Shown here: one piece after another, positions 16,453 through 25,374 of the stretch
How positions within the stretch are numbered: the stretch's first letter is position 1
Layout: every line of letters starts with the position of its first letter
Assembly (NCBI GenBank): GCA_947500005.1
Contig: CANMQJ010000001.1
Coordinates: forward strand, 434,001 to 498,000
DNA from: an uncultured Paracoccaceae bacterium
GTDB taxonomy: Bacteria > Pseudomonadota > Alphaproteobacteria > Rhodobacterales > Rhodobacteraceae
Length of the DNA stretch: 64,000 nucleotides
Direction of reading: 5' to 3'
Made by a program: the position numbers and the translations under genes
Notes under the pieces: model-generated
The model's database searches: none
Seen by the model: only the letters and a program-made list of their open reading frames with translations
Told to the model about the DNA's origin: nothing

Positions 16453-17169
16453 ATGGCTCGCACGCCGATCTGGACCTCGATCGTCCAGCACCTGACAGCT
16501 GATATCGCCGAAGGCCGGTACGACACCGGAGACCGCATCCCGACCGAGGCGCAACTGGCCGCGCGTTTCGGCGTGAACCGGCACACCGTGCGCCGGGCAC
16601 TTGCCGCGCTTGCCGAGCAGGGCCTGGTTCACGCGCGCCGGGGGGCCGGGGTCTTCGTCACCGCGCGACCGACCGACTATCCCATCGGCAAACGTGTCCG
16701 GTTTCACCAGAGCATCGCGGCCAGCGGACGGATTCCGGGAAAGCGGATCCTGTCGCTCAGCCTGCGCGCCGCCGATGCGCGCGAGGCCGAGGCGTTAGAA
16801 CTGACATCAGGCGACGCGGTGCAGGTCTATGACGGGGTTTCGCTGGTAGACGAGGAACCCATCGCCGTGTTCCAGAGCGTCTTTCCCGGCGACCGCCTGC
16901 CCGGCCTGCTCGAGGCGCTGCGCGAGACGCAATCGGTCACGGCGGCGCTGCGACGCTGTGGCGTGGCCGATTACACCCGCGCCTCGACCCGGATCACCGC
17001 CCGCGCGGCAACTCCTGCGCAGGCGCTGCAACTGCGCCTGTCCGAGGGCGCGCCGTTGATTCGAACGACAGGGATCAATGTCGACCCGGAGGGCGTTCCG
17101 GTCGAATACGGGCGCACCTGGTTCGCGGGAGACCGCGTGACACTGACCCTCAGCGGCGAAGACAACTGA
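16453..17169 (+). CDS. phnF: Phosphonate metabolism transcriptional regulator PhnF (GntR/HutC type)
   Basis: A 238-residue regulator with an N-terminal winged helix-turn-helix of the GntR family (residues about 5-70: GDRIPTEAQLAARFGVNRHT and VRRALAALAEQGLVHARRG) and a C-terminal UTRA ligand-binding domain (GKRVRFHQSI ... SEGAPLIRTTGINVDPEG). It is transcribed away from phnGHIJK and toward the transport genes. It probably represses one or both phn units in the absence of an inducer. ATG 16453 is the only start consistent with the HTH. Confidence 0.9.
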   Translation: MARTPIWTSIVQHLTADIAEGRYDTGDRIPTEAQLAARFGVNRHTVRRALAALAEQGLVHARRGAGVFVTARPTDYPIGKRVRFHQSIAASGRIPGKRILSLSLRAADAREAEALELTSGDAVQVYDGVSLVDEEPIAVFQSVFPGDRLPGLLEALRETQSVTAALRRCGVADYTRASTRITARAATPAQALQLRLSEGAPLIRTTGINVDPEGVPVEYGRTWFAGDRVTLTLSGEDN

Positions 17170-17188
17170 AGCGTTCCCCTCACAGAGG

Positions 17189-17290
17189 CTCGACCGCGCC
17201 GCGCCGCAGGCGCGGCGCCGCAGGCGCGGCGCCGGGCCCAAGGCCGGGCGGGTGCTCGGCGTAGCCGAGCGCAGGACCGGGTGCGGGAGC
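17189..17290. repeat. GC-rich cluster of short hairpins, including a 14-bp tandem duplication
   Basis: The phnF/acetyltransferase gap holds a 14-base unit, GCGCCGCAGGCGCG, repeated in tandem (17201-17228). A three-base-loop hairpin, CTCGGC-GTA-GCCGAG (17255-17269), follows. It lies between converging genes. It resembles the clusters at 22976, 28128 and 63709 in having consecutive small stems rather than one long terminator. There is no T tract. Confidence 0.6.
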
Positions 17291-17300
17291 GCCCTGCTCC

Positions 17301-17915
17301 TCAGGCGTATTTCTCGAGGAAGGCCTCGGCCGAGAGCCTGCGGAAATCCTCCAGCCGGGCGCGCAGGGTGTAGTGACCCCAATCCCACCAGGCCAGCTCG
17401 ATCAACCGCTCGGCCACTTCCTCGGGCTGGCGGCGGCGGATTACCTGCGCGGTCACGCCGCCGACGATGGTATAGGGTGCGACGTCCCGGGTCACCACCG
17501 CCCCGGCCGCCACCACGGCCCCGTGGCCCACCTTGACCTCGGGCTTGATCATTGCGCCATGGCCGATCCAGGTGTCGTGCCCAATCCGCGCCACGCGCGC
17601 GGCGCGGCGCGCGAACCAGTCGGCGTCGTCCTCCACGTCGTCCCAGTAGCTTGCCGAGCGATACAGGAAGTGATGCAGCGAAGCTGTCTGGAGCGGGTGA
17701 TCGGTCGCCCCGATCCGGACTGCGCTGGCGATATTCGCGAACTTCCCGATCCGGGCGTTGGCGATATCGCATCCCCGGTCGCAATAGGAGTAGTCGCCGA
17801 AGCTGGAATTCGCCACGCGCGTACCCGCCCCGATCTCGACATATGCGCCGAAGCTGCTGCCGGTGATGTCGCAGCCGGGATGGAAAAGGGGCGTTTCGGG
17901 ATCGAGGCGTGGCAT
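17301..17915 (-). CDS. Phosphonate metabolism protein, hexapeptide-repeat acetyltransferase family
   Basis: A 204-residue left-handed beta-helix acyltransferase with repeated [LIV]-G-x4 turns, for example IGAGTRVANSSFGDYSYC, IGKFANIASAVRIGATDH, WIGHGAMIKPEVKVGHGAV and VVAAGAVVTRDVAPYTIVGG. The trimeric family acetylates amino or hydroxyl groups with acetyl-CoA. Members in phn loci are thought to N-acetylate aminoalkylphosphonates, analogous to PhnO. It is the last gene of phnCDE1E2, 18 bases after phnE2. Confidence 0.88.
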   Translation of the reverse strand: MPRLDPETPLFHPGCDITGSSFGAYVEIGAGTRVANSSFGDYSYCDRGCDIANARIGKFANIASAVRIGATDHPLQTASLHHFLYRSASYWDDVEDDADWFARRAARVARIGHDTWIGHGAMIKPEVKVGHGAVVAAGAVVTRDVAPYTIVGGVTAQVIRRRQPEEVAERLIELAWWDWGHYTLRARLEDFRRLSAEAFLEKYA

Positions 17916-17933
17916 GGCAGCTTGTCTTTCGGG

Positions 17934-19265
17934 TCAGTGGGACCGCGTCCCGTCTTCACCGGCCCCGGCGATGAGGCGCCGCCGCAGCCAGCCCGAGAGC
18001 CAGTCCATGAAGATCACCATTAGGATCACCAGGGTGATATAATAGGCCACCTCCTCCCAGTCCTTCTGGGTGATGATCGCCTGGGTCAGCAACAGCCCGA
18101 TGCCCCCGCCGGTGATCGCACCGATGATCGTCGCGCTGCGGGTATTCGATTCCAGGAAATAGAGAAGCTGGCTGAGCAGAACTGGCGTTACCTGCGGGAT
18201 CACGCCGAAGCGGTAGCGCTGGATCGCGCTGGCCCCGGTGGACCCCACGCCCTCGATCTGCTTCCCGTCCACGTTTTCCAGCGCCTCCGAGAATATCTTT
18301 CCGAACGTGCCGCTGTCCGTGACCAGGATCGCTAGGGCACCGGTCAGAGGGCCGGGACCGAAAGCGCGGGCGAGGATGATCGTCCAGATGAGTGCATCGA
18401 CGCCGCGCACGAAGTCGAACACGCGGCGCACCCCGAACCGCACCACGCGCATGGGCGTGAAGTTGCGAGCGGCCAGAAAGGCCAGCGGCAGCGCCACCAG
18501 GGCCGCGCCGATCGTACCGAGAAAGGCCATCAGGATGGTCTCGAAGATGGCCCAGGCCACGTCCTTGTGCCGCCACATGGCGTTGTTCCAGAAGTCGGAC
18601 CAGATCGCGCCGGCCTCACCCGAGACCGCGCGGCTCGCCAGTTCCAGCGGTCCGACCCCGTGATAGGGGCTTTCCAGAGTGAACCAGAACAGCTCCCACC
18701 CCGTGGAATAGCGGAACACTTCGGACCGGTTGCGGGTCACCGTCAGGCGGCCGGCATCGGTGGTGATGGCAAGCCTGTTCTTCGAGGCGTTGATCCACTC
18801 TGGTACTTCGCCGGGCGGCAATTCGGCCTGCACGCCTGCGCTGCGGCTGGGGGTGGCACGGATCGTGCCATAGCCGGGTATGTCGAATTCGACCGTCTCG
18901 GGGCCGAAGCGCACTTCGTAGCCGTCCTCGAGGTCGATGACCGTGGTTTCGCCCAGCGCGACCCAGTCGGGCGCCTCGCCCTGCGGGTATTCTCCCTTTC
19001 GCTCGCCCTCGATGGCGACCGTGACCGAGGCATCGGAATTGTCGCGCGTCACATGGGTCTTGTAGCTGTAACTGTCACGGATCAGCGTGCGTCCGTTTTC
19101 AAGGCTCGCCCGCTCCCACAGGCCGGACACGTCGAAGGCGACGAAGACATAGGCGAGGTAGAGGATCACAAGAGCGGGCAAGCCGAAATTCAACAGCCGC
19201 TTGCGCAGGAAAAGCCGGTCTGCCTGCGCCTTGAGCGTGTCGGGGCCGATTTCGGTCGCGGTCAT
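17934..19265 (-). CDS. phnE: Phosphonate ABC transporter permease PhnE (second copy, large periplasmic insert)
   Basis: A 443-residue permease of the phosphonate importer. One helix (about 27-44) is followed by a soluble, beta-rich insert of some 190 residues (about 45-235). Then come the BPD_transp_1 helices with the coupling loop DGKQIEGVGSTGASAIQRYR, where ATPase contact is expected. The family often has two permeases per operon, and this longer one pairs with the 289-residue copy upstream. ATG 19265 overlaps the upstream stop by four bases. Confidence 0.9.
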   Translation of the reverse strand: MTATEIGPDTLKAQADRLFLRKRLLNFGLPALVILYLAYVFVAFDVSGLWERASLENGRTLIRDSYSYKTHVTRDNSDASVTVAIEGERKGEYPQGEAPDWVALGETTVIDLEDGYEVRFGPETVEFDIPGYGTIRATPSRSAGVQAELPPGEVPEWINASKNRLAITTDAGRLTVTRNRSEVFRYSTGWELFWFTLESPYHGVGPLELASRAVSGEAGAIWSDFWNNAMWRHKDVAWAIFETILMAFLGTIGAALVALPLAFLAARNFTPMRVVRFGVRRVFDFVRGVDALIWTIILARAFGPGPLTGALAILVTDSGTFGKIFSEALENVDGKQIEGVGSTGASAIQRYRFGVIPQVTPVLLSQLLYFLESNTRSATIIGAITGGGIGLLLTQAIITQKDWEEVAYYITLVILMVIFMDWLSGWLRRRLIAGAGEDGTRSH

Positions 19266-20131
19266 AGCGCGGCTCCATGTGTCAGGCGGTCGCGCAAGTG
19301 GCCCGAGATCTGGTCCACGACGACGATGGTGATGAAGAGGAGCAGAAAGATCGCGGCGGCCTCGTCATAGCGCCCCTGTCCCCAGGACATGGAGTTGCGC
19401 AGCTCGTAGCCGATGCCGCCCGCACCGACGAAGCCCAGGATGGCCGAGGCGCGGATATTGATCTCGAACCGCAGCAGAGCATAGCTGACATAGTTCGGGC
19501 CGACTTGGGGGATGACCCCCAGATACATCCGTTGCGCCCAGGTCGCGCCGACGGAATGCAGCCCCTCGACAGGCTTGAGCGAGGCGTTTTCGTTCACTTC
19601 GGAAAACAGCTTGCCCAATGCGCCGGCGGTATGGATGGCAATGGCGACCATGGCCGGGACGGGACCACCGCCGAGGACGAAGATCAGAACCAGTGCAATG
19701 ACGATCTCGGGAACGGCGCGGCAAATATCCATGATCCTGCGAAACAGCGGGATCAGGGGCGGCCAGAGCGCCATGCCCCGTGTGGACAGCAACGCGAGCA
19801 AGGTCCCCGCCAGCGTCCCGGCAAGGGTTGCGGCGGCGGCGATGTTGATCGTCTCGATCAGCGCGGGAAAGAATGTGACGAGATGCCCCGGAAGGTTTGC
19901 CGCCTTCTCGACCGCCTCGCTCAGCACTTCGGCCGGATAGTCGAAAACCCGGTGCCAACCGTCGGCGAAGCTGCCCGCATTTCGGTTGTCGGCGGTCTGG
20001 AAGCCCGCGACCATCAGGGCGATGAAAAGGATCAGCAGAAGACCGCCATAGATCCGTTTGCGCCGGATCATCTCGGCATAGTCTTCGCGGATCTGCGCCA
20101 CCGGGCGGGGTGCGGCCGTCAGGTCAGTCAT
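19262..20131 (-). CDS. phnE: Phosphonate ABC transporter permease PhnE (first copy)
   Basis: A 289-residue inner-membrane permease. One N-terminal helix (residues about 27-45) and a short periplasmic stretch precede the conserved transport domain, with the coupling-loop sequence ENASLKPVEGLHSVGATWAQ and the end motif ASAILGFVGAGGIGYEL typical of PhnE. It forms a heterodimer with the downstream longer copy and is driven by PhnC. An 89-base gap upstream, holding a GC-rich imperfect hairpin, separates it from phnD and may set the binding protein to permease ratio. Confidence 0.92.
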   Translation of the reverse strand: MTDLTAAPRPVAQIREDYAEMIRRKRIYGGLLLILFIALMVAGFQTADNRNAGSFADGWHRVFDYPAEVLSEAVEKAANLPGHLVTFFPALIETINIAAAATLAGTLAGTLLALLSTRGMALWPPLIPLFRRIMDICRAVPEIVIALVLIFVLGGGPVPAMVAIAIHTAGALGKLFSEVNENASLKPVEGLHSVGATWAQRMYLGVIPQVGPNYVSYALLRFEINIRASAILGFVGAGGIGYELRNSMSWGQGRYDEAAAIFLLLFITIVVVDQISGHLRDRLTHGAAL

Positions 20132-20220
20132 CCGGCGTCTCCATTGGTCTCGGCCCTTCCTCGCGCGCAGAGAGAAACGGGGACCGAACCGGCCGGCCCC
20201 CGAAACTCAGGTCAGTACGA

Positions 20221-21126
20221 TCAGTTCGACGCCCGCTTGCGCGCTTCGATGATGATCTCGTAGGCTTCGTGATCGATCGGCTTGAATGCCAGCGCTTCGC
20301 CCGCCGCGACGCCGTAGAAGCAGTCCTGATCCATCTCGTGCAGGTTGGCCATGAGTTCGGTCATCTTGGCCTTGACCTCCTGCGGCAGCGCCTTGCGCAG
20401 CACGATGGGGCCTTCGGGAATCGGCTTGGACTTCCAGATCTCGACCAGATCATTCATGTCGACGAGACCCGCGTCGACGGCCTTGCGCAACGCGCCGGAA
20501 TTGTACCCGTCTTCCCAGTTGCCCAGACCGTCGGCCCAGGTCACGCCCGCGTCGATATCGCCGTTGTTCACGGCAACGATGGTCTGCTCGTGCCCGCCGG
20601 TGAACTTGACCTCGCCGAAGTAGTCGCCCGAGTCCATCGACGCCCCGGTCGCGGCCGGGATCTCGACCGAGGGGATCAGGTAGCCCGAGGTGGAGTTCGG
20701 ATCGCCGAAACCGAAGACCTTGCCCTGCATGTCCGAGAGCGAGGTGATGCCGCTGTCCTTGCGGGCGAATCCGATCGAGTGATAGCCGTAACCGCCATCG
20801 AGGTTGTACTTGACCAGCACCGGCTCGACGGCTTCCGCATCCGACAGCCAGGTCTTGGCATAGGCCGAGGCCCCCAGCCATGCCAGGTCGATCGTACCGC
20901 CCAGAAGACCCTGGATCACGCCGTTATAGTCGGCAGGAGCGAACAGCTTGACCGGCACGCCCAGCGCCTCGGAGGCATAGTCGGCAAGACACTGGTTGTT
21001 GTTCATGCGGTCCTGGGCGTTCTCGCCGCCGAGGATGCCGATTCGGAACTCGTCGATCTTTTCCTGCGCCATGGCGGGGGCGGCAAGGGCAGTGGAGGCC
21101 ACGAGGGCTGCGATCAGGTGTTTCAT
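20221..21126 (-). CDS. phnD: Phosphonate ABC transporter substrate-binding protein PhnD
   Basis: A periplasmic binding protein of 301 residues with a clear Sec signal (MKHLIAALVASTALAAPAMA, cleavage after AMA). The mature part has the PhnD-family sequences FRIGILGGENAQDRMNNNQC, FGDPNSTSGYLIP (the phosphonate pocket loop) and HEQTIVAVNNGDIDAGVTW. It delivers phosphonates, or phosphate esters, to PhnE. It follows phnC after 69 bases. Confidence 0.94.
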   Translation of the reverse strand: MKHLIAALVASTALAAPAMAQEKIDEFRIGILGGENAQDRMNNNQCLADYASEALGVPVKLFAPADYNGVIQGLLGGTIDLAWLGASAYAKTWLSDAEAVEPVLVKYNLDGGYGYHSIGFARKDSGITSLSDMQGKVFGFGDPNSTSGYLIPSVEIPAATGASMDSGDYFGEVKFTGGHEQTIVAVNNGDIDAGVTWADGLGNWEDGYNSGALRKAVDAGLVDMNDLVEIWKSKPIPEGPIVLRKALPQEVKAKMTELMANLHEMDQDCFYGVAAGEALAFKPIDHEAYEIIIEARKRASN

Positions 21127-21195
21127 CTTGGTTGCACTCCGGTTTGGTTGAACCCGGCCCGCGGCGCGGCACCGGGAGATGAAAAGCGGTGAAGG

Positions 21196-22014
21196 TCAGA
21201 CGAAGGCCTTGGCCTCGCGTTGGGGTGTGCTCGCATCCAGCGCACCGATCTCGGTGGAGGTCGCGGCCTCGGAGAAACTGGCATCGGCGCCGTAGATCTC
21301 GCGCGCGACGCCGGTGGTCAGTTGCTCGGGAAGCCCGTCGAAGACGATCCGTCCGTCACGCATCCCCACCACCCGGTCGCAATAGCGCCGCGCCGTATCG
21401 AGCGTGTGCAGGTTGCAGATCACCGTGCGCCCGTCCTCCTCGTGGATGCGGCGCAGCGCCTCCATCACGGTCTGGGCGTTCATCGGGTCGAGCGAGGCGA
21501 TGGGCTCGTCGGCGAGGATGATGCGTGGGTCCTGCATCAGGGCGCGGGCGATTGCGACACGCTGCTGCTGGCCGCCGGACAACGCCTCGGCCCGCTTGGG
21601 CGCATGTTCGGCGATACCAAGGCGATCGAGGATGTCGATGGCGCGATGGATGTCGGCCATCGGGTAGAGGTTGAACATCGTGGCAAGGGTGGAACGGCGG
21701 TTGAGCGTACCGTGCAGCACGTTCGAGACGACATCCATCCGCGGGACGAGATTGAACTGCTGGAAGATCATCGCGCACTCGGCCTGCCAAGCGCGCTTCT
21801 CGCGGCCGCGCAACTGGATGACGTCGCGCCCCTCGACCATGATCCGGCCCTCGGTCGCGTCGGTCAGCCGGTTGATCATGCGCAGGAGGGTAGACTTGCC
21901 CGCACCGGAACGGCCGATGATCCCCACCATGCAGGGCTTGTCCACGTCTAGCGTCGCGGACTCCACCGCCACGTTCCGTCCGAACCGTTTCGTGAGTTTG
22001 TCGATGCGCAGCAC
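21196..22014 (-). CDS. phnC: Phosphonate ABC transporter ATP-binding protein PhnC
   Basis: ATPase of the phosphonate importer, 272 residues from GTG 22014. The first ATG in frame lies 45 bases upstream and would add a non-homologous Arg-rich leader, so GTG was chosen; [12 protein letters not shown] is the natural start. Motifs are Walker [10 protein letters not shown], signature [14 protein letters not shown], Walker [13 protein letters not shown] and switch His in CNLHTLD. First gene of phnCDE1E2-acetyltransferase, divergent from rpe. Confidence 0.93.
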   Translation of the reverse strand: MLRIDKLTKRFGRNVAVESATLDVDKPCMVGIIGRSGAGKSTLLRMINRLTDATEGRIMVEGRDVIQLRGREKRAWQAECAMIFQQFNLVPRMDVVSNVLHGTLNRRSTLATMFNLYPMADIHRAIDILDRLGIAEHAPKRAEALSGGQQQRVAIARALMQDPRIILADEPIASLDPMNAQTVMEALRRIHEEDGRTVICNLHTLDTARRYCDRVVGMRDGRIVFDGLPEQLTTGVAREIYGADASFSEAATSTEIGALDASTPQREAKAFV

Positions 22015-22071
22015 GTCTCGCCCCCGTCTCTTTCGGGGCGTGCTACAGCAGGCAACCAAAGGATTTGTGTC

Positions 22072-22104
22072 GGGCGGGCGAAGCTTTTGTAACAGCGCCC
22101 GCCC
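22072..22104. promoter_or_regulatory. Inverted repeat in the phnC-rpe divergent promoter
   Basis: Perfect 9-base arms GGGCGGGCG (22072-22080) and CGCCCGCCC (22096-22104) flank a 15-base AT-richer spacer containing AAGCTTTTGTAACAG. The element lies 58 bases upstream of phnC and 66 bases upstream of rpe. It could be an operator for a dimeric regulator or a hairpin in a leader. No known site is matched and a Pho box is not convincing here. Confidence 0.4.
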
Positions 22105-22169
22105 CTACCTTTTCCATCCTCGAAGGTCTATATGCGCAGCGACTCCCTCGACAGACAGGACCGCAGCCC

Positions 22170-22859
22170 ATGAACACTGACCGCAAGATCCGGATCGCAC
22201 CGTCGATCCTCTCGGCCGATTTCGCCAATTTCGGCGCCGAGATCCGCGCCATCGAGGATCAGGGCGCGGACTGGGTACATGTCGACGTGATGGACGGCCA
22301 TTTCGTGCCGAACCTGACCTTCGGTCCGCCAGCGGTAAAGGCCTTCCGCCCGCATGTGACCACGGTGATGGACGTGCACCTGATGATCGCCCCGATCGAT
22401 CCCTTCATCGACGCCTACGCCGAGGCCGGAGCCGATGTGCTGACCGCCCATGTCGAGGCGGGGCCGCATACCCACCGCACGCTGCAGGCGATCCGCGCGG
22501 CGGGGATGAAAGCGGGCGTTGCGCTCAACCCCGGCACGCCCGCCGAAGCGGTCGAGCATCTTCTGGACCTCGCCGATCTGGTCTGCGTGATGACGGTGAA
22601 CCCGGGCTTCGGCGGACAGAAATTCATCGACATGACAGCCAAGATCCGCCGTCTTCGCCAGATGATCGGCGACCGCCCGGTCCTGATCGAGATCGATGGC
22701 GGCGTGGATCCGAAGACCGCCCCCCTCGTGGCCGCCGCCGGGGCGGATGTGCTGGTGGCGGGCTCGGCGGTGTTCCGCGGCGGTTCGGTAGAACAGGCGG
22801 ATGTCTACGGGCGGAACATGCGGGCCATCCGCGACGCGGTCGAAACCGTCTGGGCCTGA
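22170..22859 (+). CDS. rpe: Ribulose-phosphate 3-epimerase
   Basis: Interconverts ribulose 5-phosphate and xylulose 5-phosphate in the pentose phosphate pathway and, where present, the Calvin cycle. The 229-residue TIM barrel has IAPSILSADFANFG, the metal/catalytic stretch VHVDVMDGHFVPNLTFGP, DVHLMI, TVNPGFGGQKFI and the phosphate-binding IDGGVDPKT. ATG 22170 fits the family start; the frame is open 105 bases further but does not align. Divergent from phnC. Confidence 0.95.
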   Translation: MNTDRKIRIAPSILSADFANFGAEIRAIEDQGADWVHVDVMDGHFVPNLTFGPPAVKAFRPHVTTVMDVHLMIAPIDPFIDAYAEAGADVLTAHVEAGPHTHRTLQAIRAAGMKAGVALNPGTPAEAVEHLLDLADLVCVMTVNPGFGGQKFIDMTAKIRRLRQMIGDRPVLIEIDGGVDPKTAPLVAAAGADVLVAGSAVFRGGSVEQADVYGRNMRAIRDAVETVWA

Positions 22860-22975
22860 CCTCGCAGGCGCGGTCCCCTCGGTTGCCGGGGGTAGCGGCC
22901 GCTGGCCGCCAACCTGCCGACGCGCGGCCCTGTCGCATGCCGGTCCCTTTCCTCTTGCCCGAAATATCCCGGAGC

Positions 22976-23068
22976 GCGAGGCAGAGCCTCGCATTTGCGC
23001 CGCGCGACAGCGCGGCGCCCGGCCCAAAGCCGCCAGCGGGTCCGGCAAAGCCGGATCTGCGCGGCTGC
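22976..23068. repeat. GC-rich cluster of short hairpins after rpe
   Basis: The 227-base gap between the converging rpe and acyl-CoA ligase genes contains consecutive perfect stems: GCGAGGC-AGA-GCCTCGC (22976-22992), GCGCCGCGC-GACA-GCGCGGCGC (22997-23018) and TCCGGC-AAA-GCCGGA (23041-23055). The segment AAAGCCGGATCTGCG (from 23047) recurs with one extra base at 63722. The rest of the gap, 22860-22975, is GC-rich with no gene seen. Confidence 0.6.
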
Positions 23069-23086
23069 GGGAGCCCCCTTCCCCGT

Positions 23087-24574
23087 TCAGTCGAGACGGT
23101 CGGCAAAATGCTCCAGGAGACGGTGCTTGAGGATCTTTCCGGTGGGCGCGGCGGGCAGGTCATGCGCCACGATGATGCGCGAGGGCCGCTTGTAGCCCGC
23201 CAGTCGTTCGGCGGCAAAAGCCTGAAGCGCCGCCTCCTCCGGCTCGTCCCCGGGCGCGGCCTGGACGAAGGCCATCACCTTCTCGTCCCCCTCGACCATC
23301 CGGCCAACCACGGCCGTCTGGATGACCAGCGGATGATCGTTCAGCGCCGCCTCGACCTCGGGCGGGTAGACGTTGAACCCGCCATGGATGATCAACTCCT
23401 TGCAGCGCCCCGAGATGTTCAGGTGACCGCGTTCGTCGATGTACCCCAGGTCTCCCGTCCGCAGCCAGCCATCCTCAAGAACCGCCTGCGTCGCCTCCGG
23501 ATTGCGGAAGTAGCCCGTCATCACGTGCGGTCCCCGTGTCAGCACCTCGCCCGTTCCGTCACCGCCACCCGGCACGGTCTCGTCGATGGCGATCTCGACC
23601 CCCGGCAGGGGCGGACCGGCCGAGATGTCCGGATCGCCAAGCGCGTTGCGTGTGGCCGAAACCCCCGCCGTACTTTCCGTCAGACCATAGCCATTCTGGA
23701 TAGCCACGCCATAGAACGCCTCGGCCTTGCGTTTCCAGGCCGGGTCCAACGGAGCGGCACCCGAGGAGGTATAGCGCAACCGGCTTTCCGGCAGCCGCTC
23801 ATAGCCCTGTTCCTTGGTATATTGCATCAGCAGCGCATGCATCTGCGGCACCGCCGAGAACAGCGTCACGCCCGACGTCAGCGCGCGATAGAGCTTCTCG
23901 GCCGAGAACCGCGCCTCCAGCCGGATCGGCGCGCCCGCGAAGATCGAGGCGGTGACAACCGAGGCCAGCCCGAACACATGGGTCAGCGGGAGGACGCCAT
24001 AAACCTCGTCTTCCGCCGTCAGGTCGCGCAGCCGCGCCGAGGTCATGCCACCGAACCGCAGGTTACCGTGGGTGAGCATGACGCCCTTGGGCGTGCCGGT
24101 CGTGCCTGTTGTGTAGAGGAGGACGGCGACCTCGCGCAGTTCCGGGTCGGGATCGCTCTCCCGCCCGAGCAGGTGCAGCCGACCGAATGCGCCCGTGATT
24201 TCCCTGGCCCGCATCCGCTCGGCATGCGCCTGTGCATCGGGGGAGATGGCCGAGGTGAAGAGCAGCGCGGCAGGTGCAGCATGATCGAGGACCCGGGCGA
24301 TCTCGCTTGCTGTCTGACGCGCGTTCACGGGCACCGCGACGGCGCCCATCCGCGAGCAGGCAAAAAGCGCCGCCACCGCGGCGGCCGAATTCTCGGCCAG
24401 GATCATGACCCGGTCGCCCGCTCGAACCCCGGCCTCCGATAATTCTGCGCTCAGCGCGCCCACGGCTTTGTCGAGCTGGTCATAGGTCCAGCGGGTTCCT
24501 CCGCTGTCGCTCAGCGCCGGTGCCTCGCGACTATCCGCCAGCCGGTCGTCCAGGTAGTCATGCCACTTCGCCAT
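23087..24574 (-). CDS. Acyl-CoA ligase (AMP-dependent synthetase, class I adenylate-forming)
   Basis: A 495-residue enzyme activating a carboxylic acid with ATP and CoA. The P-loop LLYTTGTTGTPKG is at residues 152-164, the adenine/substrate loop is NGYGLTESTAG, the hinge region is GWLRTGDLGYIDERGH, and the C-terminal catalytic Lys is K480 in PTGKILKHRLL. It is the last gene of the beta-oxidation operon, 29 bases after the enoyl-CoA hydratase. It is probably the entry step for the acid degraded by its neighbours. Chain length or ring specificity cannot be read. Confidence 0.88.
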   Translation of the reverse strand: MAKWHDYLDDRLADSREAPALSDSGGTRWTYDQLDKAVGALSAELSEAGVRAGDRVMILAENSAAAVAALFACSRMGAVAVPVNARQTASEIARVLDHAAPAALLFTSAISPDAQAHAERMRAREITGAFGRLHLLGRESDPDPELREVAVLLYTTGTTGTPKGVMLTHGNLRFGGMTSARLRDLTAEDEVYGVLPLTHVFGLASVVTASIFAGAPIRLEARFSAEKLYRALTSGVTLFSAVPQMHALLMQYTKEQGYERLPESRLRYTSSGAAPLDPAWKRKAEAFYGVAIQNGYGLTESTAGVSATRNALGDPDISAGPPLPGVEIAIDETVPGGGDGTGEVLTRGPHVMTGYFRNPEATQAVLEDGWLRTGDLGYIDERGHLNISGRCKELIIHGGFNVYPPEVEAALNDHPLVIQTAVVGRMVEGDEKVMAFVQAAPGDEPEEAALQAFAAERLAGYKRPSRIIVAHDLPAAPTGKILKHRLLEHFADRLD

Positions 24575-24603
24575 TGCTCGGGCCCTCCCCAGCCCGGTCG
24601 TGA

Positions 24604-25374
24604 TCAGAACTGGGGTCGGCGCTTCGCGAGAAAGGCCGCAATGCCCTCGGCTGCCTCGTCCCCCGCCTGAGCCGTAACCATCGCGTCGCGTTCGGCGTCC
24701 AGCTGTGCGGTCTCACTCTGGTCATAGGCCTCGGCCACCAGACGTCGGATCGCGCCTTGCGCCTCGCGCGGGCCTGCGGCGAGCCGGTCGGCCAAATCAT
24801 GTGCCGTCGCCAAGGTTGCACCTTGCGGAACAACAGTGTTGACCGCGCCAAGCGCCTCCATCCGTTCCGCCGTGACCGGACGTGCGAGCAGGCACATCTC
24901 CATCGACAAGGGCCGCGGCAGCATCCGCGCGAGCGAGGCCGTCAGCCCCCCGTCGGGCACCAGCCCCGCCTTGACATAGGCCGCAGTGAACCGCGCCCCT
25001 TCCGCCGCGACGATCAGATCGCAGGCCAGTGCAATGGACAGGCCCGCCCCCGCGGCCCCCCCCTCGACCGCCGCGATCACCGGCACCGGGCAGGCGCGGA
25101 TGCCGCGCACCAGGTCATGCAGCAGGTCCACCTTGCCGCGCCGCTCCTCTGGGTCCAGCTTGCGCCGCTCGATCAATACGTTCAGATCGCCGCCGGCGCA
25201 GAAGAAACCGCCCTCCGAGGTCAGGATCACCGCGCGCACACGCCTATCTCCGGCCTGCGCCACGGCCGCGTTGATCGCATCGTACAACTCCGGCGACAGC
25301 GCCCCGCGCCGCGCCGCGTTGCCGTTGACCACGACCAGCCGGTCGCCCTGATCCTCCAACCGTGCCACGCTCAT
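24604..25374 (-). CDS. Enoyl-CoA hydratase/isomerase family protein
   Basis: A 256-residue crotonase-fold enzyme. The oxyanion-hole segments are FFCAGGDLNVL (about residues 57-67) and EGGAAGAGLSIALACD (about 104-119). GLVPDGGLTASLARML carries Asp at the position where many hydratases have the second Glu, as in PaaG-type isomerases. So hydration may be replaced by isomerisation or another crotonase reaction. The start overlaps the thioesterase stop by four bases. Confidence 0.85.
   Translation of the reverse strand: MSVARLEDQGDRLVVVNGNAARRGALSPELYDAINAAVAQAGDRRVRAVILTSEGGFFCAGGDLNVLIERRKLDPEERRGKVDLLHDLVRGIRACPVPVIAAVEGGAAGAGLSIALACDLIVAAEGARFTAAYVKAGLVPDGGLTASLARMLPRPLSMEMCLLARPVTAERMEALGAVNTVVPQGATLATAHDLADRLAAGPREAQGAIRRLVAEAYDQSETAQLDAERDAMVTAQAGDEAAEGIAAFLAKRRPQF

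Noticed and set aside
22080..22100. Possible Pho box upstream of phnC (CTGTTAC on the minus strand)
   Set aside because: Only one half resembles CTGTCAT and there is no second copy at the required 11-base step.
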